From: DATCLS01 sp036563805
Lineage (GTDB): Bacteria; Actinomycetota; Acidimicrobiia; Acidimicrobiales; VFJN01
Assembly (NCBI GenBank): GCA_036563805.1
Contig: DATCLS010000012.1
Coordinates: 1-57,302, forward strand
Direction: 5' to 3'
DNA: 57,302 nt
Shown: positions 8,519 through 16,570 of the stretch, piece by piece
Layout of the letters: each line of letters starts with the position of its first letter
Position numbering within the stretch: the stretch's first letter is position 1
Made by a program: the position numbers and the translations under genes
The notes under the pieces: generated by a model
What the model saw: the letters and a program-made list of their open reading frames with translations, nothing else
Told to the model about the DNA's origin: nothing
Database searches by the model: none

Positions 8519-9586
8519 CTACGTGTCCGCCACGTCCGCCCGCACCCGCAGCTCGCCCCGGGTGCGCAGCTCGACCCGGGCGGCCAGCTGGCCGCAGGCG
8601 GCGTCGATCTCCGTCCCCCGGTTGCGGCGGACGGTGGCGTTGACCCCCAGGTCGTCGAGCCACTGCCGGAACCGGCGGACGCCCTCGGGCGCCGTGCCCC
8701 GGGTCGGGTAGCCAGGGGTGGGGTTGAGCGGGATGAGGTTGACGTGCGCCGGCAGCGGCAGCGAGCGGGCCAGCTCGGCCAGCTCGCGGGCGTCGGATCG
8801 CCGGTCGTTGGTCCCGTCGATCAGCGCCCACTCGAACGACAGCCGCCGGCCCTTGGCCCGCAGGTAGTCGGCGCACGCCGCCATCAGGGCGTCGAGGGGG
8901 TAGCGGCGGTTGATCGGTACCAGCTCGTCGCGCAGCGCGTCGTTGGCGGCGTGCAGCGATACGGCCAGGTTCACCGGCAGCGCCTCGGCGGCCAGGCGGC
9001 GGATGCCGGGGACGAGCCCGACCGTGGACAGGGTCAGGTGGCGGGCCGACAGCCCCAGGTCGCCGTGGACCCGCTCGACGGCCGGCCACACCCGGCCGTA
9101 GTTGGCGAGCGGCTCGCCCATGCCCATGAACACGACGTTGTTCAGCCGGCGGCCGTCGGCGCGGGCCCGGCGGGCGGCCGCCACCACCTGCTCGACGATC
9201 TCGCCGGTCGTCAGGTGGCGCTGGAACCCGGCCTGGCCGGTGGCACAGAAGCCGCAGGCCATGGCGCACCCGGCCTGGGTCGACACGCAGGCGGTCGACC
9301 GGTCGCGGTAGTGCATGAGCACGGTCTCGACCCGGGCCCCGCCCTCGAGCCCGAACAGCCACTTCACGGTGGCGCCGCCGTCGCCGACCGACTCGGCCAG
9401 GGGCGTGAGGGCGGGCGGGAGGCGCGTGTCGAGCTCGGCCCGCAGCGCCTTGGGCAGGGTGGTCAGCTCGGCCGGGCCGGCCAGCTGCCGGTGGAGCCCG
9501 TCCCACACCTGGTCGACGCGGTAGCGCGGCTCGCCGGCCAGCAGCTCGGCCAAGCCGGCCCGGTCGACGTCGTATCGGGTGGGCAT
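8519..9586 (-). CDS. rlmN: Dual-specificity 23S rRNA A2503/tRNA A37 methyltransferase RlmN
   Basis: 355-aa radical-SAM methyltransferase that makes C2-methyladenosine in 23S rRNA (A2503) and some tRNAs. The radical-SAM cluster motif CAMACGFC lies near residue 112. Family motifs follow: FMGMGEPLANY, STVGLVPGIRRLA, LAVSLHAANDALRDELVPINRRYPL (family context; key residues SLHA and NRRY), and NLIPLNPTPG. The methyl-carrier Cys sits in the C-terminal segment DAACGQLAA. The ATG at 9586 is preceded by TATCCT with 7-nt spacing on the reverse strand. It is divergent from the VIT-type transporter gene. Confidence 0.95.
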   Translation of the reverse strand: MPTRYDVDRAGLAELLAGEPRYRVDQVWDGLHRQLAGPAELTTLPKALRAELDTRLPPALTPLAESVGDGGATVKWLFGLEGGARVETVLMHYRDRSTACVSTQAGCAMACGFCATGQAGFQRHLTTGEIVEQVVAAARRARADGRRLNNVVFMGMGEPLANYGRVWPAVERVHGDLGLSARHLTLSTVGLVPGIRRLAAEALPVNLAVSLHAANDALRDELVPINRRYPLDALMAACADYLRAKGRRLSFEWALIDGTNDRRSDARELAELARSLPLPAHVNLIPLNPTPGYPTRGTAPEGVRRFRQWLDDLGVNATVRRNRGTEIDAACGQLAARVELRTRGELRVRADVADT

Positions 9587-9593
9587 CGGGTCG

Positions 9594-9599
9594 AGGATA
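9594..9599 (-). promoter_or_regulatory. Leaderless -10 hexamer for rlmN
   Basis: TATCCT on the reverse strand, 7 nt before the rlmN ATG. Confidence 0.55.
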
Positions 9600-9624
9600 G
9601 GGGGCAGCGGGGACCGTGGCCCGG

Positions 9625-9630
9625 TACCGT
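9625..9630 (+). promoter_or_regulatory. Leaderless -10 hexamer for the VIT-type transporter gene
   Basis: TACCGT, 7 nt before the GTG at 9638; it fixes the start of a frame that otherwise stays open far upstream. Confidence 0.55.
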
Positions 9631-9637
9631 CGGCATC

Positions 9638-10423
9638 GTGGCCAGGACCGGAAGCCACGAGACCGGGAGTCACGGGACCGGAGGTCAGACGAGCGCCGGC
9701 GGCAGGGCGGGCGCCGGGGGCGAGCACGTCGAGACCCACCAGCACGCCGACGTGCAGGGCGGCGCCGCCCGGGCCGCGGTCTTCGGCGTGAGCGACGGGC
9801 TGGTGTCCAACCTCGGGCTCATGCTCGGCGTGGCCGGCGCCGACCCCCAGCCCGGCGTCGTCCGGCTGGCCGGGCTGGCCGGCCTGATCGCCGGTGCGGT
9901 GTCGATGGCGGCCGGGGAGTACAACTCGATGCGGGTCCAGGCCGAGCTTCTCGAGCGCGAGCTGCGGATCGAGGCCCGCGAGCTGCGCCGTCGCCCCCGG
10001 GCCGAGACGGCCGAGCTGACCCGCCTCTACGAGCGCCGGGGCCTGGCCCGCCGCCAGGCCGAGGAGATGGCGGCCGCGGTCATGCGCGACCCCGAGCAGG
10101 CGCTGGAGGTCCACGCCCGCGAAGAGCTCGGCATCGACCCGTCCCAGCTGGGCTCGCCGCCGGCGGCCGCGGCGTCCTCGTTCGCGGCCTTCAGCGTCGG
10201 CGCCCTGGTGCCGCTGCTGCCCTGGTTCGTGGCGGCCGGCGACGTCGCCACCCTGGCCTCGCTCGTGCTCGGGGTGCTGTGCGCCGTGGCGGTCGGGGCG
10301 CTGGTGGCCCGGTCGACCGACCGGCCCGTCCACCGGGCCGTGGCCCGCCAGGTGGCGTTCACGGTCGTGCCGGCCGCCATCACGTTCGGCATCGGCAGCG
10401 CGCTGGGCGTGGGCGTGGCCTGA
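9638..10423 (+). CDS. VIT1/CCC1-type iron or manganese transporter
   Basis: 261-aa membrane protein of the vacuolar iron transporter family, which moves Fe2+/Mn2+ out of the cytosol. After a Gly/His-rich N-terminus, TM1 carries AAVFGVSDGLVSNLGLMLGV (about 45-64), the family's signature Asp region, and TM2 has GLIAGAVSMAAGEYNSM. A charged cytosolic helical region follows (about 100-185) with Glu-rich segments that bind metal in homologues. Three TM segments complete the C-terminus (SFAAFSVGALVPLLPW onward). The GTG start follows TACCGT. No ferritin gene is adjacent, but dps and fur occur 27 kb away in the window. Confidence 0.88.
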   Translation: MARTGSHETGSHGTGGQTSAGGRAGAGGEHVETHQHADVQGGAARAAVFGVSDGLVSNLGLMLGVAGADPQPGVVRLAGLAGLIAGAVSMAAGEYNSMRVQAELLERELRIEARELRRRPRAETAELTRLYERRGLARRQAEEMAAAVMRDPEQALEVHAREELGIDPSQLGSPPAAAASSFAAFSVGALVPLLPWFVAAGDVATLASLVLGVLCAVAVGALVARSTDRPVHRAVARQVAFTVVPAAITFGIGSALGVGVA

Positions 10424-10466
10424 CCGCGCCGGCCGAACCGCCGTGAGGGCCGTCTGGGGACCGCCG

Positions 10467-11414
10467 TCAGGGCCCGCCGTCGGGCTCGGGAGCGACGTCG
10501 GCCGCGTAGGCCCGGTTGGTCTGCACGTGGGCGAACCCGAGGCTCTCGTAGAGGCGCACCGCGGGCGTGTTGCCGGCGTCCACGTACAGCATCCCGACCG
10601 TGAGCCCCCGGCGGGCCAGGTGGTCGAGCCCGGCCACGGTCAGGCCCCGGCCCAGGCCCTGGCCGGCGAAGTCGGGGTCGACGGCGATGACGTAGATCTC
10701 CCCGAGCGGCGGGTCGTGGCGGGCGTGGACCTTGGTCCAGCAGAAGCCGGCCAGCCGGCCGTCCCGCTCGTGGAGCAGGAACCCCTCGGGGTCGAACCAC
10801 GGCTCGGCGGCCCGGACCAGCAGGTCGTCGACGGTCCACCCGCCCTGCTCCGGGTGCCAGGCGAAGGCCCGGTTGTTCACCTCGACCCAGGGGCCCTCGT
10901 CCTTGCCCGCCACGAACGGGCGGGTGGCGGGCAGGGGCGCCCCGCCCCGCACGTCGGGGGGCAGGGGGAGGGTCACGGTCATCTGCCACAGGTCGCGGTC
11001 GGGCGCGAAGCCGGCGGCGGCCGCCATGCGGTCGTCCGCCCCGGTGACACCGGGCACCCACAGGTAGGCCCGGCCGCCGCCCCGGGCCGCCACCGCGGCC
11101 CGCGCCGCGGCGAGCGCCGGGACCGCCAGCTCGGCCGCCCGGTCCGGGGACTCGGCCCGGAGCTCGGGGTCGACGGTCAGCTCGACCTCCCAGCGGGCCT
11201 TCGGCCGCGTGACCCGGACGTAGGCGGCCGGCACGTCGCGGCCCGGTGCCCACACGGCGAACGTCGGGGTGCCGGGGCCCTCGGCGCCGTCCGGGTGGTC
11301 GGGGCCGGTGGCGGGCCGCTCGCCGGTGGCGGCCTCCACCCGGTCGGCCAGGCGCTCGACCGCCGCGTGCTCGGCGGGGGAGCGCGGCGTTCTCGTCTCG
11401 ACCGGCGTCGTCAC
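10467..11414 (-). CDS. mshD: Mycothiol synthase MshD
   Basis: 315-aa tandem-GNAT enzyme that acetylates Cys-GlcN-Ins with acetyl-CoA, the last step to mycothiol, the actinobacterial low-molecular-weight thiol. The active C-terminal GNAT domain shows IYVIAVDPDFAGQGLGRGL (acetyl-CoA-binding motif A), then LYVDAGNTPAVRLYESLGF. The NRAFAWHPEQGGW and DPEGFLLHERDGRLAGFCWTK segments are characteristic of MshD. The N-terminal GNAT domain is degenerate. The GTG start at 11414 follows TAGCGT with 7-nt spacing. Its presence is strong evidence for an actinobacterial host. Confidence 0.94.
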   Translation of the reverse strand: MTTPVETRTPRSPAEHAAVERLADRVEAATGERPATGPDHPDGAEGPGTPTFAVWAPGRDVPAAYVRVTRPKARWEVELTVDPELRAESPDRAAELAVPALAAARAAVAARGGGRAYLWVPGVTGADDRMAAAAGFAPDRDLWQMTVTLPLPPDVRGGAPLPATRPFVAGKDEGPWVEVNNRAFAWHPEQGGWTVDDLLVRAAEPWFDPEGFLLHERDGRLAGFCWTKVHARHDPPLGEIYVIAVDPDFAGQGLGRGLTVAGLDHLARRGLTVGMLYVDAGNTPAVRLYESLGFAHVQTNRAYAADVAPEPDGGP

Positions 11415-11421
11415 GGGACCG

Positions 11422-11427
11422 ACGCTA
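11422..11427 (-). promoter_or_regulatory. Leaderless -10 hexamer for mshD
   Basis: TAGCGT on the reverse strand, 7 nt before the mshD GTG. It overlaps the first copy of a ~28-bp direct repeat. Confidence 0.55.
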
Positions 11428-11525
11428 CGGGACGCCGAGTTCGGGTGCGACGCGATGAGGGGGCGTCATCGGCGTGGTGTCGGGCGACGGTCGCCGGCTA
11501 CGGGACGCCGGGCCGGGTGCGACGC
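11425..11525. repeat. Imperfect 28-29-bp direct repeat upstream of mshD
   Basis: Two copies, at 11425-11453 and 11498-11525, share a 13-bp left block (CTACGGGACGCCG) and an 11-bp right block (GGGTGCGACGC), separated by 5 and 4 differing bases. The spacing is 73 bp. Only the promoter-proximal copy carries the mshD -10 hexamer. Role unknown; it could be a binding site or a local duplication. Confidence 0.6.
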
Positions 11526-11574
11526 CACCGGAGCAATGCGGGGCGCCGTGACCGCCCGCCGGGCACCGCCCCCG

Positions 11575-12783
11575 TCACCGCCCGGCGCCGAGGGGGACGA
11601 GCCCGGCGCGGGTGGCGCCGCGGGAGGCCACGACGGCGGCGGTGCGGCTGCGGGCCAGCGCCAGCCGCCGGCGGACCGCCGGGTCGGTGGCGGGGTCCGC
11701 CAGCGCCGCCTGCACGTCGACCAGGCGGATCGGCCGCCGGTCGTGGGCCATGAGCAGCGGCTGGTACTCGGCCCGGGTGACCCGCCACCGGCCGCGCCGC
11801 TCGGTGAACGTGAACCGCACGGCGACGCCCTCGGCGTTGGCCGCCCCCGGCGTCGCGTGCCGGGCCACCAGGTTGCCCATGCCGTAGACGACCCATTCGC
11901 CGCGGATCCGCTCCAGCGGCTGGACCACGTGGGCGTGGTGGCCAAGCAGCAGATCGATGTCGGGCGAGGCCAGCAGGCGGGGCGCCAGCTCGGTCTGCTG
12001 GGCGTTGGGCTCGTGACGGTACTCGTCGCCCCAGTGCACGGCCACGACCACGACGTCCGCGCCGCGGCGCCGGGCCCGGAGCGCGTCCCGCTCGATGCGG
12101 CGGGGGTCGATCGGGTTGGACCGCCAGGCCTCGCCGTTGGGGGCCGGGTAGCCGTTGAAGCCGAACGTGTAGGACAGGAGCGCCACCCGGGCGGGCCCGG
12201 CCCGCAGCATCGTGGTCCGGGTGGCCTCGGCCGGCGACCGGGCCGACCCGGCGTGCTGGAGACCGGCGGCGTCGAGGGCGGCCAGCGTGCGGTCGATGCC
12301 GGCCGCGCCCTGGTCGTAGACGTGGTTCGAGGCGGTGGTGCAGGCGTCGTAGCCGGTGGCGGCCAGGGCGGGGACGATCTCGGGCGGGACCGAGAACGCC
12401 GGGTAGCCCGAGAACGGGCCGCCGGACGGGGCGACCGGCGTCTCCAGGTGGCACACGGCCACGTCGGCGGACGCGACGGTGGGCCGGACGGCGGCCAGCA
12501 GCGGCCGGAAGTCGCGGCCCCGCCGGCCGGCGGCCGCGGCGTCGGCCTCGGCCTGCCGCCACAGCGGCGAATGGAGCAGCACGTCGCCGGTGGCCACCAG
12601 CGTGAACGACCGCGACGGGGGCGGGGGCGGCTGCTCGCGGTCGCCGTCGGGGCCGGCCACGAGCCAGGCGTCGCCGGCCGCCTCCCCGGGCGCCCGCAGG
12701 GGCGTCTCGTCGGGGACGCTGCCCGCCGTGGCGAGCAGGGCCAGGCCGACGCCCGCCGACAGCAGCCGGACCCTGCGGCTCAT
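11575..12783 (-). CDS. CapA-family (PGA_cap) metallophosphatase-like exported protein
   Basis: 402-aa protein of the CapA/YwtB family (calcineurin-like fold), often linked to poly-gamma-glutamate or envelope functions, though most members are uncharacterised. The N-terminus MSRRVRLLSAGVGLALLATAG is a signal peptide or anchor. Domain motifs: TLVATGDVLLHSPL (metal site), VCHLETPVAP, YDACTTASNHVYDQGAAGI (Asn-His), VVAVHWGDEY and LLLGHHAHVVQPLE (Gly-His-His). These cover the metal-binding sets of the family. The ATG at 12783 is chosen for the signal sequence; longer frames upstream are antisense to nth. Substrate unknown. Confidence 0.86.
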   Translation of the reverse strand: MSRRVRLLSAGVGLALLATAGSVPDETPLRAPGEAAGDAWLVAGPDGDREQPPPPPSRSFTLVATGDVLLHSPLWRQAEADAAAAGRRGRDFRPLLAAVRPTVASADVAVCHLETPVAPSGGPFSGYPAFSVPPEIVPALAATGYDACTTASNHVYDQGAAGIDRTLAALDAAGLQHAGSARSPAEATRTTMLRAGPARVALLSYTFGFNGYPAPNGEAWRSNPIDPRRIERDALRARRRGADVVVVAVHWGDEYRHEPNAQQTELAPRLLASPDIDLLLGHHAHVVQPLERIRGEWVVYGMGNLVARHATPGAANAEGVAVRFTFTERRGRWRVTRAEYQPLLMAHDRRPIRLVDVQAALADPATDPAVRRRLALARSRTAAVVASRGATRAGLVPLGAGR

Positions 12784-12893
12784 GCTCCCGGTGTACCAGC
12801 CGGGCCAGGCGGGGCGGCGGACGCTCCGACGGTCGGGCCGCCGGCGGCCGCGAGGCCGGCCGCCGGCGGAACCGCCGCGCCGGCGGCCGCCGG

Positions 12894-12899
12894 TAGTGT
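12894..12899 (+). promoter_or_regulatory. Leaderless -10 hexamer for nth
   Basis: TAGTGT, 7 nt before the nth ATG at 12907. Confidence 0.5.
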
Positions 12900-12906
12900 C
12901 CGGCGG

Positions 12907-13566
12907 ATGGCGAGCCGTCGACCACGTTCTCCCAAGGGCCGGGCGCGGGTGGTCGCCGACCGGCTGGCGAGCGAGTACCCGGGCACGGCCAAGGAGCTGT
13001 GCGCGCTGAACCACCGCAACGCCTACGAGCTCCTGGTGGCGACGATCCTCTCGGCCCAGACCACCGACGAGCGGGTGAACATGGTCACGCCCGCGCTCTT
13101 CGCCCGGTACCCGACGCCGGCCGACCTGGCCGTGGCCGAGCCGGCCGAGCTCGAGGAGATGATCCACTCGACCGGCTTCTTCCGGTCCAAGGCCAAGAGC
13201 CTCATCGGCATGGCGACCGAGGTGACCGAGCGGTTCGGGGGCGAGGTGCCGAGCAAGCTGTCCGACCTCGTGACGCTCCCGGGCGTGGGGCGCAAGACCG
13301 GCAACGTCGTACGGAGCGTGGGCATGGACCTCCCGGGCCTGCCGGTCGACACCCACGTCCTCCGGCTGTCCAAGCGGCTGGGTCTGACAGCTCACGACGA
13401 TCCGGTGAAGGTCGAGCTCGACCTCAACCCGCTCGTCCGCCAGGACGAGCGCGGGGCGCTGAGCCTGCGGCTGATCCTCCACGGTCGGCAGGTGTGCAAG
13501 GCCCGCAAGCCGCGCTGCGATGCGTGCGTCCTCGCCGACATCTGCCCGTCGGCGTTCAGCTTCTGA
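12907..13566 (+). CDS. nth: Endonuclease III (DNA glycosylase/AP lyase)
   Basis: 219-aa base-excision-repair enzyme removing oxidised pyrimidines. The helix-hairpin-helix LPGVGRKTGNVV carries the catalytic Lys, and VDTHVLRLSKRL the catalytic Asp. The C-terminal [4Fe-4S] loop has Cys spacing C-X6-C-X2-C-X5-C (CKARKPRCDACVLADIC). Length matches the family (210-220 aa). The ATG follows TAGTGT by 7 nt. A pronounced inverted repeat lies about 90 bp after the stop codon. Confidence 0.95.
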   Translation: MASRRPRSPKGRARVVADRLASEYPGTAKELCALNHRNAYELLVATILSAQTTDERVNMVTPALFARYPTPADLAVAEPAELEEMIHSTGFFRSKAKSLIGMATEVTERFGGEVPSKLSDLVTLPGVGRKTGNVVRSVGMDLPGLPVDTHVLRLSKRLGLTAHDDPVKVELDLNPLVRQDERGALSLRLILHGRQVCKARKPRCDACVLADICPSAFSF

Positions 13567-13912
13567 CAAGGAAAGCCCTGGTCAGACGGCATGTCGGCGA
13601 AAACCGCGCCGAGTGCGTCACCTCAGCGCTCTCCGAAGCGATAACGTCTGGAGAAACCAGGTTCCCGCCACCTGGTTTACAGCGACGCCGGGATCCGCCG
13701 CCTGGCGTCGCCGCGACGGCGCCTCTCACCGGGGCGCCGTCGCCCGTTTTCCGCCGCCCTCGGGGCCGGCGGGCGCGGGTTTGTGATCGGTCCTTACGAT
13801 CAGCGCCCCGCCGGCCGGCCCCGTCACGGACCGTTACGGGCAGTAGCCGTGGGCGGGCCGCGCCCGGGGCGCGCCGCGCCCCGCCGGCGGGCCGGCGGCC
13901 GACGCCCGGCCG
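13567..13912. other. 346-bp gap after nth with inverted repeats, no supported gene
   Basis: No reading frame here looks coding. The first 220 bp are less GC-rich than the neighbours and contain a strong dyad at 13654-13678 and a small dyad GATCG-N7-CGATC near 13787. No tRNA-like or known riboswitch fold was recognised. Confidence 0.5.
13654..13678. terminator. Perfect 9-bp inverted repeat downstream of nth
   Basis: AAACCAGGT, 7 nt, then ACCTGGTTT. It can form a 9-bp hairpin in RNA from either strand, about 90 bp after the nth stop. A terminator is possible, although the distance and AT-rich stem ends also suit an operator or a structured RNA element. Confidence 0.4.
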
Positions 13913-14104
13913 TCAGCGCATGGAGCGCACGACGCGGTCGAGCTGGCGCGCCGCGGTGAGCAGCGAGCGCTCGACCTCGTACAGCCCCTCGGCGATGTCG
14001 GTGCGGGGGCCGGTCTTGTAGCGGTCGGCGACCCCCGTGAGCCGGGAGGCCAGGTCGTCGAGGGTGCTCGCCAGGGCGGAGAGCTCGGAGCGGTCGCTGT
14101 CCAT
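13913..14104 (-). CDS. Small conserved-looking hypothetical protein (63 aa)
   Basis: 63-residue, highly helical, charged protein (begins MDSDRSELSALAS, ends RQLDRVVRSMR) with heptad-like Leu/Val spacing, probably a small coiled coil. There is no signal peptide or TM segment. It is divergent from hisD, with 61 bp between starts. TAGAAC lies 7 nt before its ATG on the reverse strand, close to the leaderless hexamer. The amphipathic pattern and codon use support a real gene. I do not recognise the family and give no function. Confidence 0.55.
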   Translation of the reverse strand: MDSDRSELSALASTLDDLASRLTGVADRYKTGPRTDIAEGLYEVERSLLTAARQLDRVVRSMR

Positions 14105-14152
14105 GGGCGCGGTTCTATCGGAAACCGGTCCGGGCGCCGGCACGCCCGCCGG

Positions 14153-14158
14153 TAGCGT
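14153..14158 (+). promoter_or_regulatory. Leaderless -10 hexamer for the hisDCB operon
   Basis: TAGCGT, 7 nt before the hisD GTG at 14166. Confidence 0.6.
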
Positions 14159-14165
14159 TCGCACC

Positions 14166-15479
14166 GTGCTACGCCGACTCGACCTCCGGGGCACCGGGGC
14201 GCACGACCCGACCGAGCTCCGTCGCCGCCTGCCTCGCCCCGCGGTGCAGACCGAGCCGCCCGTCGACGAGGTGCGGGCCGTGCTGGCCGAGGTGCGCGAG
14301 CACGGCGACGACGCCCTCCGGCGCCTCACCGAGCGGTTCGACGGGGCGAAGATCGACGAGCTGCGGGTGCCGCCGGCCGAGGTGGCGGCCGCGCTCGACG
14401 CCATCCCCGCCGACCTGCGGGCCGCGCTCGAGGCCGCCCACGCCAACATCCGGGCCTACCACGAGGCCCAGCTCGGCCCCGAGGTCGTGCACCGCAACGG
14501 GGGCATCGAGATCCGCGAGCTGGTGCGCCCGGTCGACCGGGCGGGCTGCTACGTGCCCAGCTCGGCGGCGCCCCTCGTGTCCACGGCGCTCATGACGGCC
14601 GTGCCCGCCCGGGTGGCGGGCGTCGGGGAGGTCGTGCTCGTCACACCGCCCCGGCCGGACGGCACGGTGGCGCCCGGCATCCTGGCCGCCGCCGCCCTGG
14701 CCGGGGTCGACGAGGTGTACCGGGTCGGCGGCCCGGCGGCCATCGGCGCCTTGGCCTACGGCACCGCCTCGATCCGGCCGGTCGACGTGATCGTGGGACC
14801 GGGCACGGCCCGGGTGGCCCAAGCCAAGCGCGAGGTGGCGGGCCAGGGGCTGGTCGGCGTGCCCTCCGCCTTCGCCGGGCCGTCCGAGGTGGTGGTCGTC
14901 GCCGACGCCTCGGTGCCGGCCGAGCACGCCGCCATCGACGTGATCCTCCAGGCCGAGCACGGGCCCGACGGGCTGGCCTGGCTCGTCACGTGGGACGAGG
15001 CGGTGGCCGACGCCGTGTGCGACAGCGTGGCCCGGCTGGTCCCGGCGTCGCCCCGGCGCCAGCACCTCGAGGCCACGCTGGCCGAGGGCGGCTACGCCGT
15101 GGTGTGCGACGGGCCCGACCAGGCGCTGGCGGTGGCCAACGCCATCGCCCCCGAGCACCTCGAGCTGCTGGTGGAGGACGCCGCCGCGCTGCTCGACGGG
15201 GTTCGCCACGCCGGCGCCGTGTTCTGCGGCCCGCTGGCGCCGGCCTCGATCGGCGACTACGTCGCCGGGCCCAACCACGTCCTGCCCACGTTCGGGTCGG
15301 CCCGGTTCTCGGGGGCGCTGCGGGTCGACGACTTTCGCAAGCACGTCCACGCCGTCCTGGTCGGCCCCGAGGGGCTGGCCGAGGTGGCCGACCACGTCGA
15401 GACGCTGGCCGGCTACGAGGGGCTCCCGGCCCACGCCGAGTCGGTTCGCGTCCGCCGGGCCGGGGTGGTGGCGCCGTGA
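14166..15479 (+). CDS. hisD: Histidinol dehydrogenase HisD
   Basis: 437-aa Zn/NAD enzyme catalysing the last two steps of histidine synthesis (L-histidinol to L-histidine). Motifs include PVDRAGCYVPSSAAPLVSTA, VIVGPGTARVAQAKREV, AGPSEVVVVAD, and the signature carrying the base/Zn residues ILQAEHGPDG, plus APEHLEL and VAGPNHVLPTFGSARFSG. Length matches the family. The GTG start follows TAGCGT by 7 nt. It is the first gene of hisD-hisC-hisB, with the hisC start overlapping its stop by 4 bp (GTGA). Confidence 0.96.
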   Translation: MLRRLDLRGTGAHDPTELRRRLPRPAVQTEPPVDEVRAVLAEVREHGDDALRRLTERFDGAKIDELRVPPAEVAAALDAIPADLRAALEAAHANIRAYHEAQLGPEVVHRNGGIEIRELVRPVDRAGCYVPSSAAPLVSTALMTAVPARVAGVGEVVLVTPPRPDGTVAPGILAAAALAGVDEVYRVGGPAAIGALAYGTASIRPVDVIVGPGTARVAQAKREVAGQGLVGVPSAFAGPSEVVVVADASVPAEHAAIDVILQAEHGPDGLAWLVTWDEAVADAVCDSVARLVPASPRRQHLEATLAEGGYAVVCDGPDQALAVANAIAPEHLELLVEDAAALLDGVRHAGAVFCGPLAPASIGDYVAGPNHVLPTFGSARFSGALRVDDFRKHVHAVLVGPEGLAEVADHVETLAGYEGLPAHAESVRVRRAGVVAP

Positions 15480-16570
15480 CGCCGGCCCGGCCCACGAGCC
15501 CGGCGCGGCCCGAGCCGCCGGTCGCGCCCCGCCGCGACGTGGCCCTCATGGAGGGCTACCACTCGCCCCAGCTCGACGTCGAGGTCCGGCTCAACACCAA
15601 CGAGGCGCCCGAGCCCCCGCCGCCCGGCTTCGCCGACCGCCTGGCCCGCGAGCTGGCCGTTGTCACCTGGCACCGCTACCCCGACCGCGCCTACCGGCGG
15701 CTGCGCGCCGCCCTGGCCGCTCACCACGGCGTCGCGCCCGAGCAGGTGTTCGCGGCCAACGGGTCCAACGAGGTGCTCCAGACCCTGTGCCTCACCTACG
15801 GCGGGCCGGGACGCTCGGCGGCGGTGTTCGAGCCGACCTACGCCCTCCACAGCCACATCGCCCGCATCACCGGGACGGGCGTGGTGGTCGGCGAGCGGAC
15901 CGACGACTTCCGGCTCGACGACGCCGAGGTCGACCGGGTCCTGGCCACCGGGCCCCACATCACGTTCCTGTGCTCGCCCAACAACCCGACCGGCATGGTC
16001 GAGCCCGAGGCCACGATCCGCCGGGTGGTCGACACGGCCCCCGGCCTGGTCGTCGTCGACGAGGCCTACGGCCAGTTCGCCCCCTGGTCGGCGCTCGGGC
16101 TCGTCGACGAGGACCGGCCCCTCGTCGTCACCCGCACGTTCTCGAAGACGTGGTCGATGGCCGCCGCCCGCCTCGGCTACCTGGTGGGCCCGAGCTGGCT
16201 GGTGGCCGAGCTCGACAAGGTCGTGCTGCCCTACCACCTCGACGCGTTCAAGCAGGCGGCGGGCACGGTGGCGCTGGACTACCACGACGAGATGCAGGCC
16301 CGGGTGGCGGCGCTGGTCGAGGAACGGGGCCGCGTGGCCGCCGCCCTGGCCGACCTGCCGGTGGACACGTGGCCGTCGGGCGCCAACTTCGTGCTGTTCC
16401 GGCCCCGGGGGCGCGACGGCGACGAGGTGTGGAAGGCCCTGGTCGAGCGGTCGATCCTGGTCCGCAACTGCGCGTCCTGGCCTCGCCTCGCCGGGTGCCT
16501 GCGTGTCACGATCGGCACGCGCGACGAGGACGACCGGTTCCTGGCCGCGCTCGCGGAGGTGCTGACATGA
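15476..16570 (+). CDS. hisC: Histidinol-phosphate aminotransferase HisC
   Basis: 364-aa class I/II PLP aminotransferase converting imidazole-acetol phosphate to histidinol phosphate. Visible: LNTNEAPEPPP near residue 38, AANGSNEVLQ (PLP phosphate-binding Asn), SPNNPTG, VVVDEAYGQF, the PLP Lys in TRTFSKTWSMAAARLGY, and the C-terminal Arg in LRVTIGTRDED. Coupled to both neighbours by 4-bp overlaps (GTGA with hisD, ATGA with hisB). Confidence 0.95.
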   Translation: MTPARPTSPARPEPPVAPRRDVALMEGYHSPQLDVEVRLNTNEAPEPPPPGFADRLARELAVVTWHRYPDRAYRRLRAALAAHHGVAPEQVFAANGSNEVLQTLCLTYGGPGRSAAVFEPTYALHSHIARITGTGVVVGERTDDFRLDDAEVDRVLATGPHITFLCSPNNPTGMVEPEATIRRVVDTAPGLVVVDEAYGQFAPWSALGLVDEDRPLVVTRTFSKTWSMAAARLGYLVGPSWLVAELDKVVLPYHLDAFKQAAGTVALDYHDEMQARVAALVEERGRVAAALADLPVDTWPSGANFVLFRPRGRDGDEVWKALVERSILVRNCASWPRLAGCLRVTIGTRDEDDRFLAALAEVLT

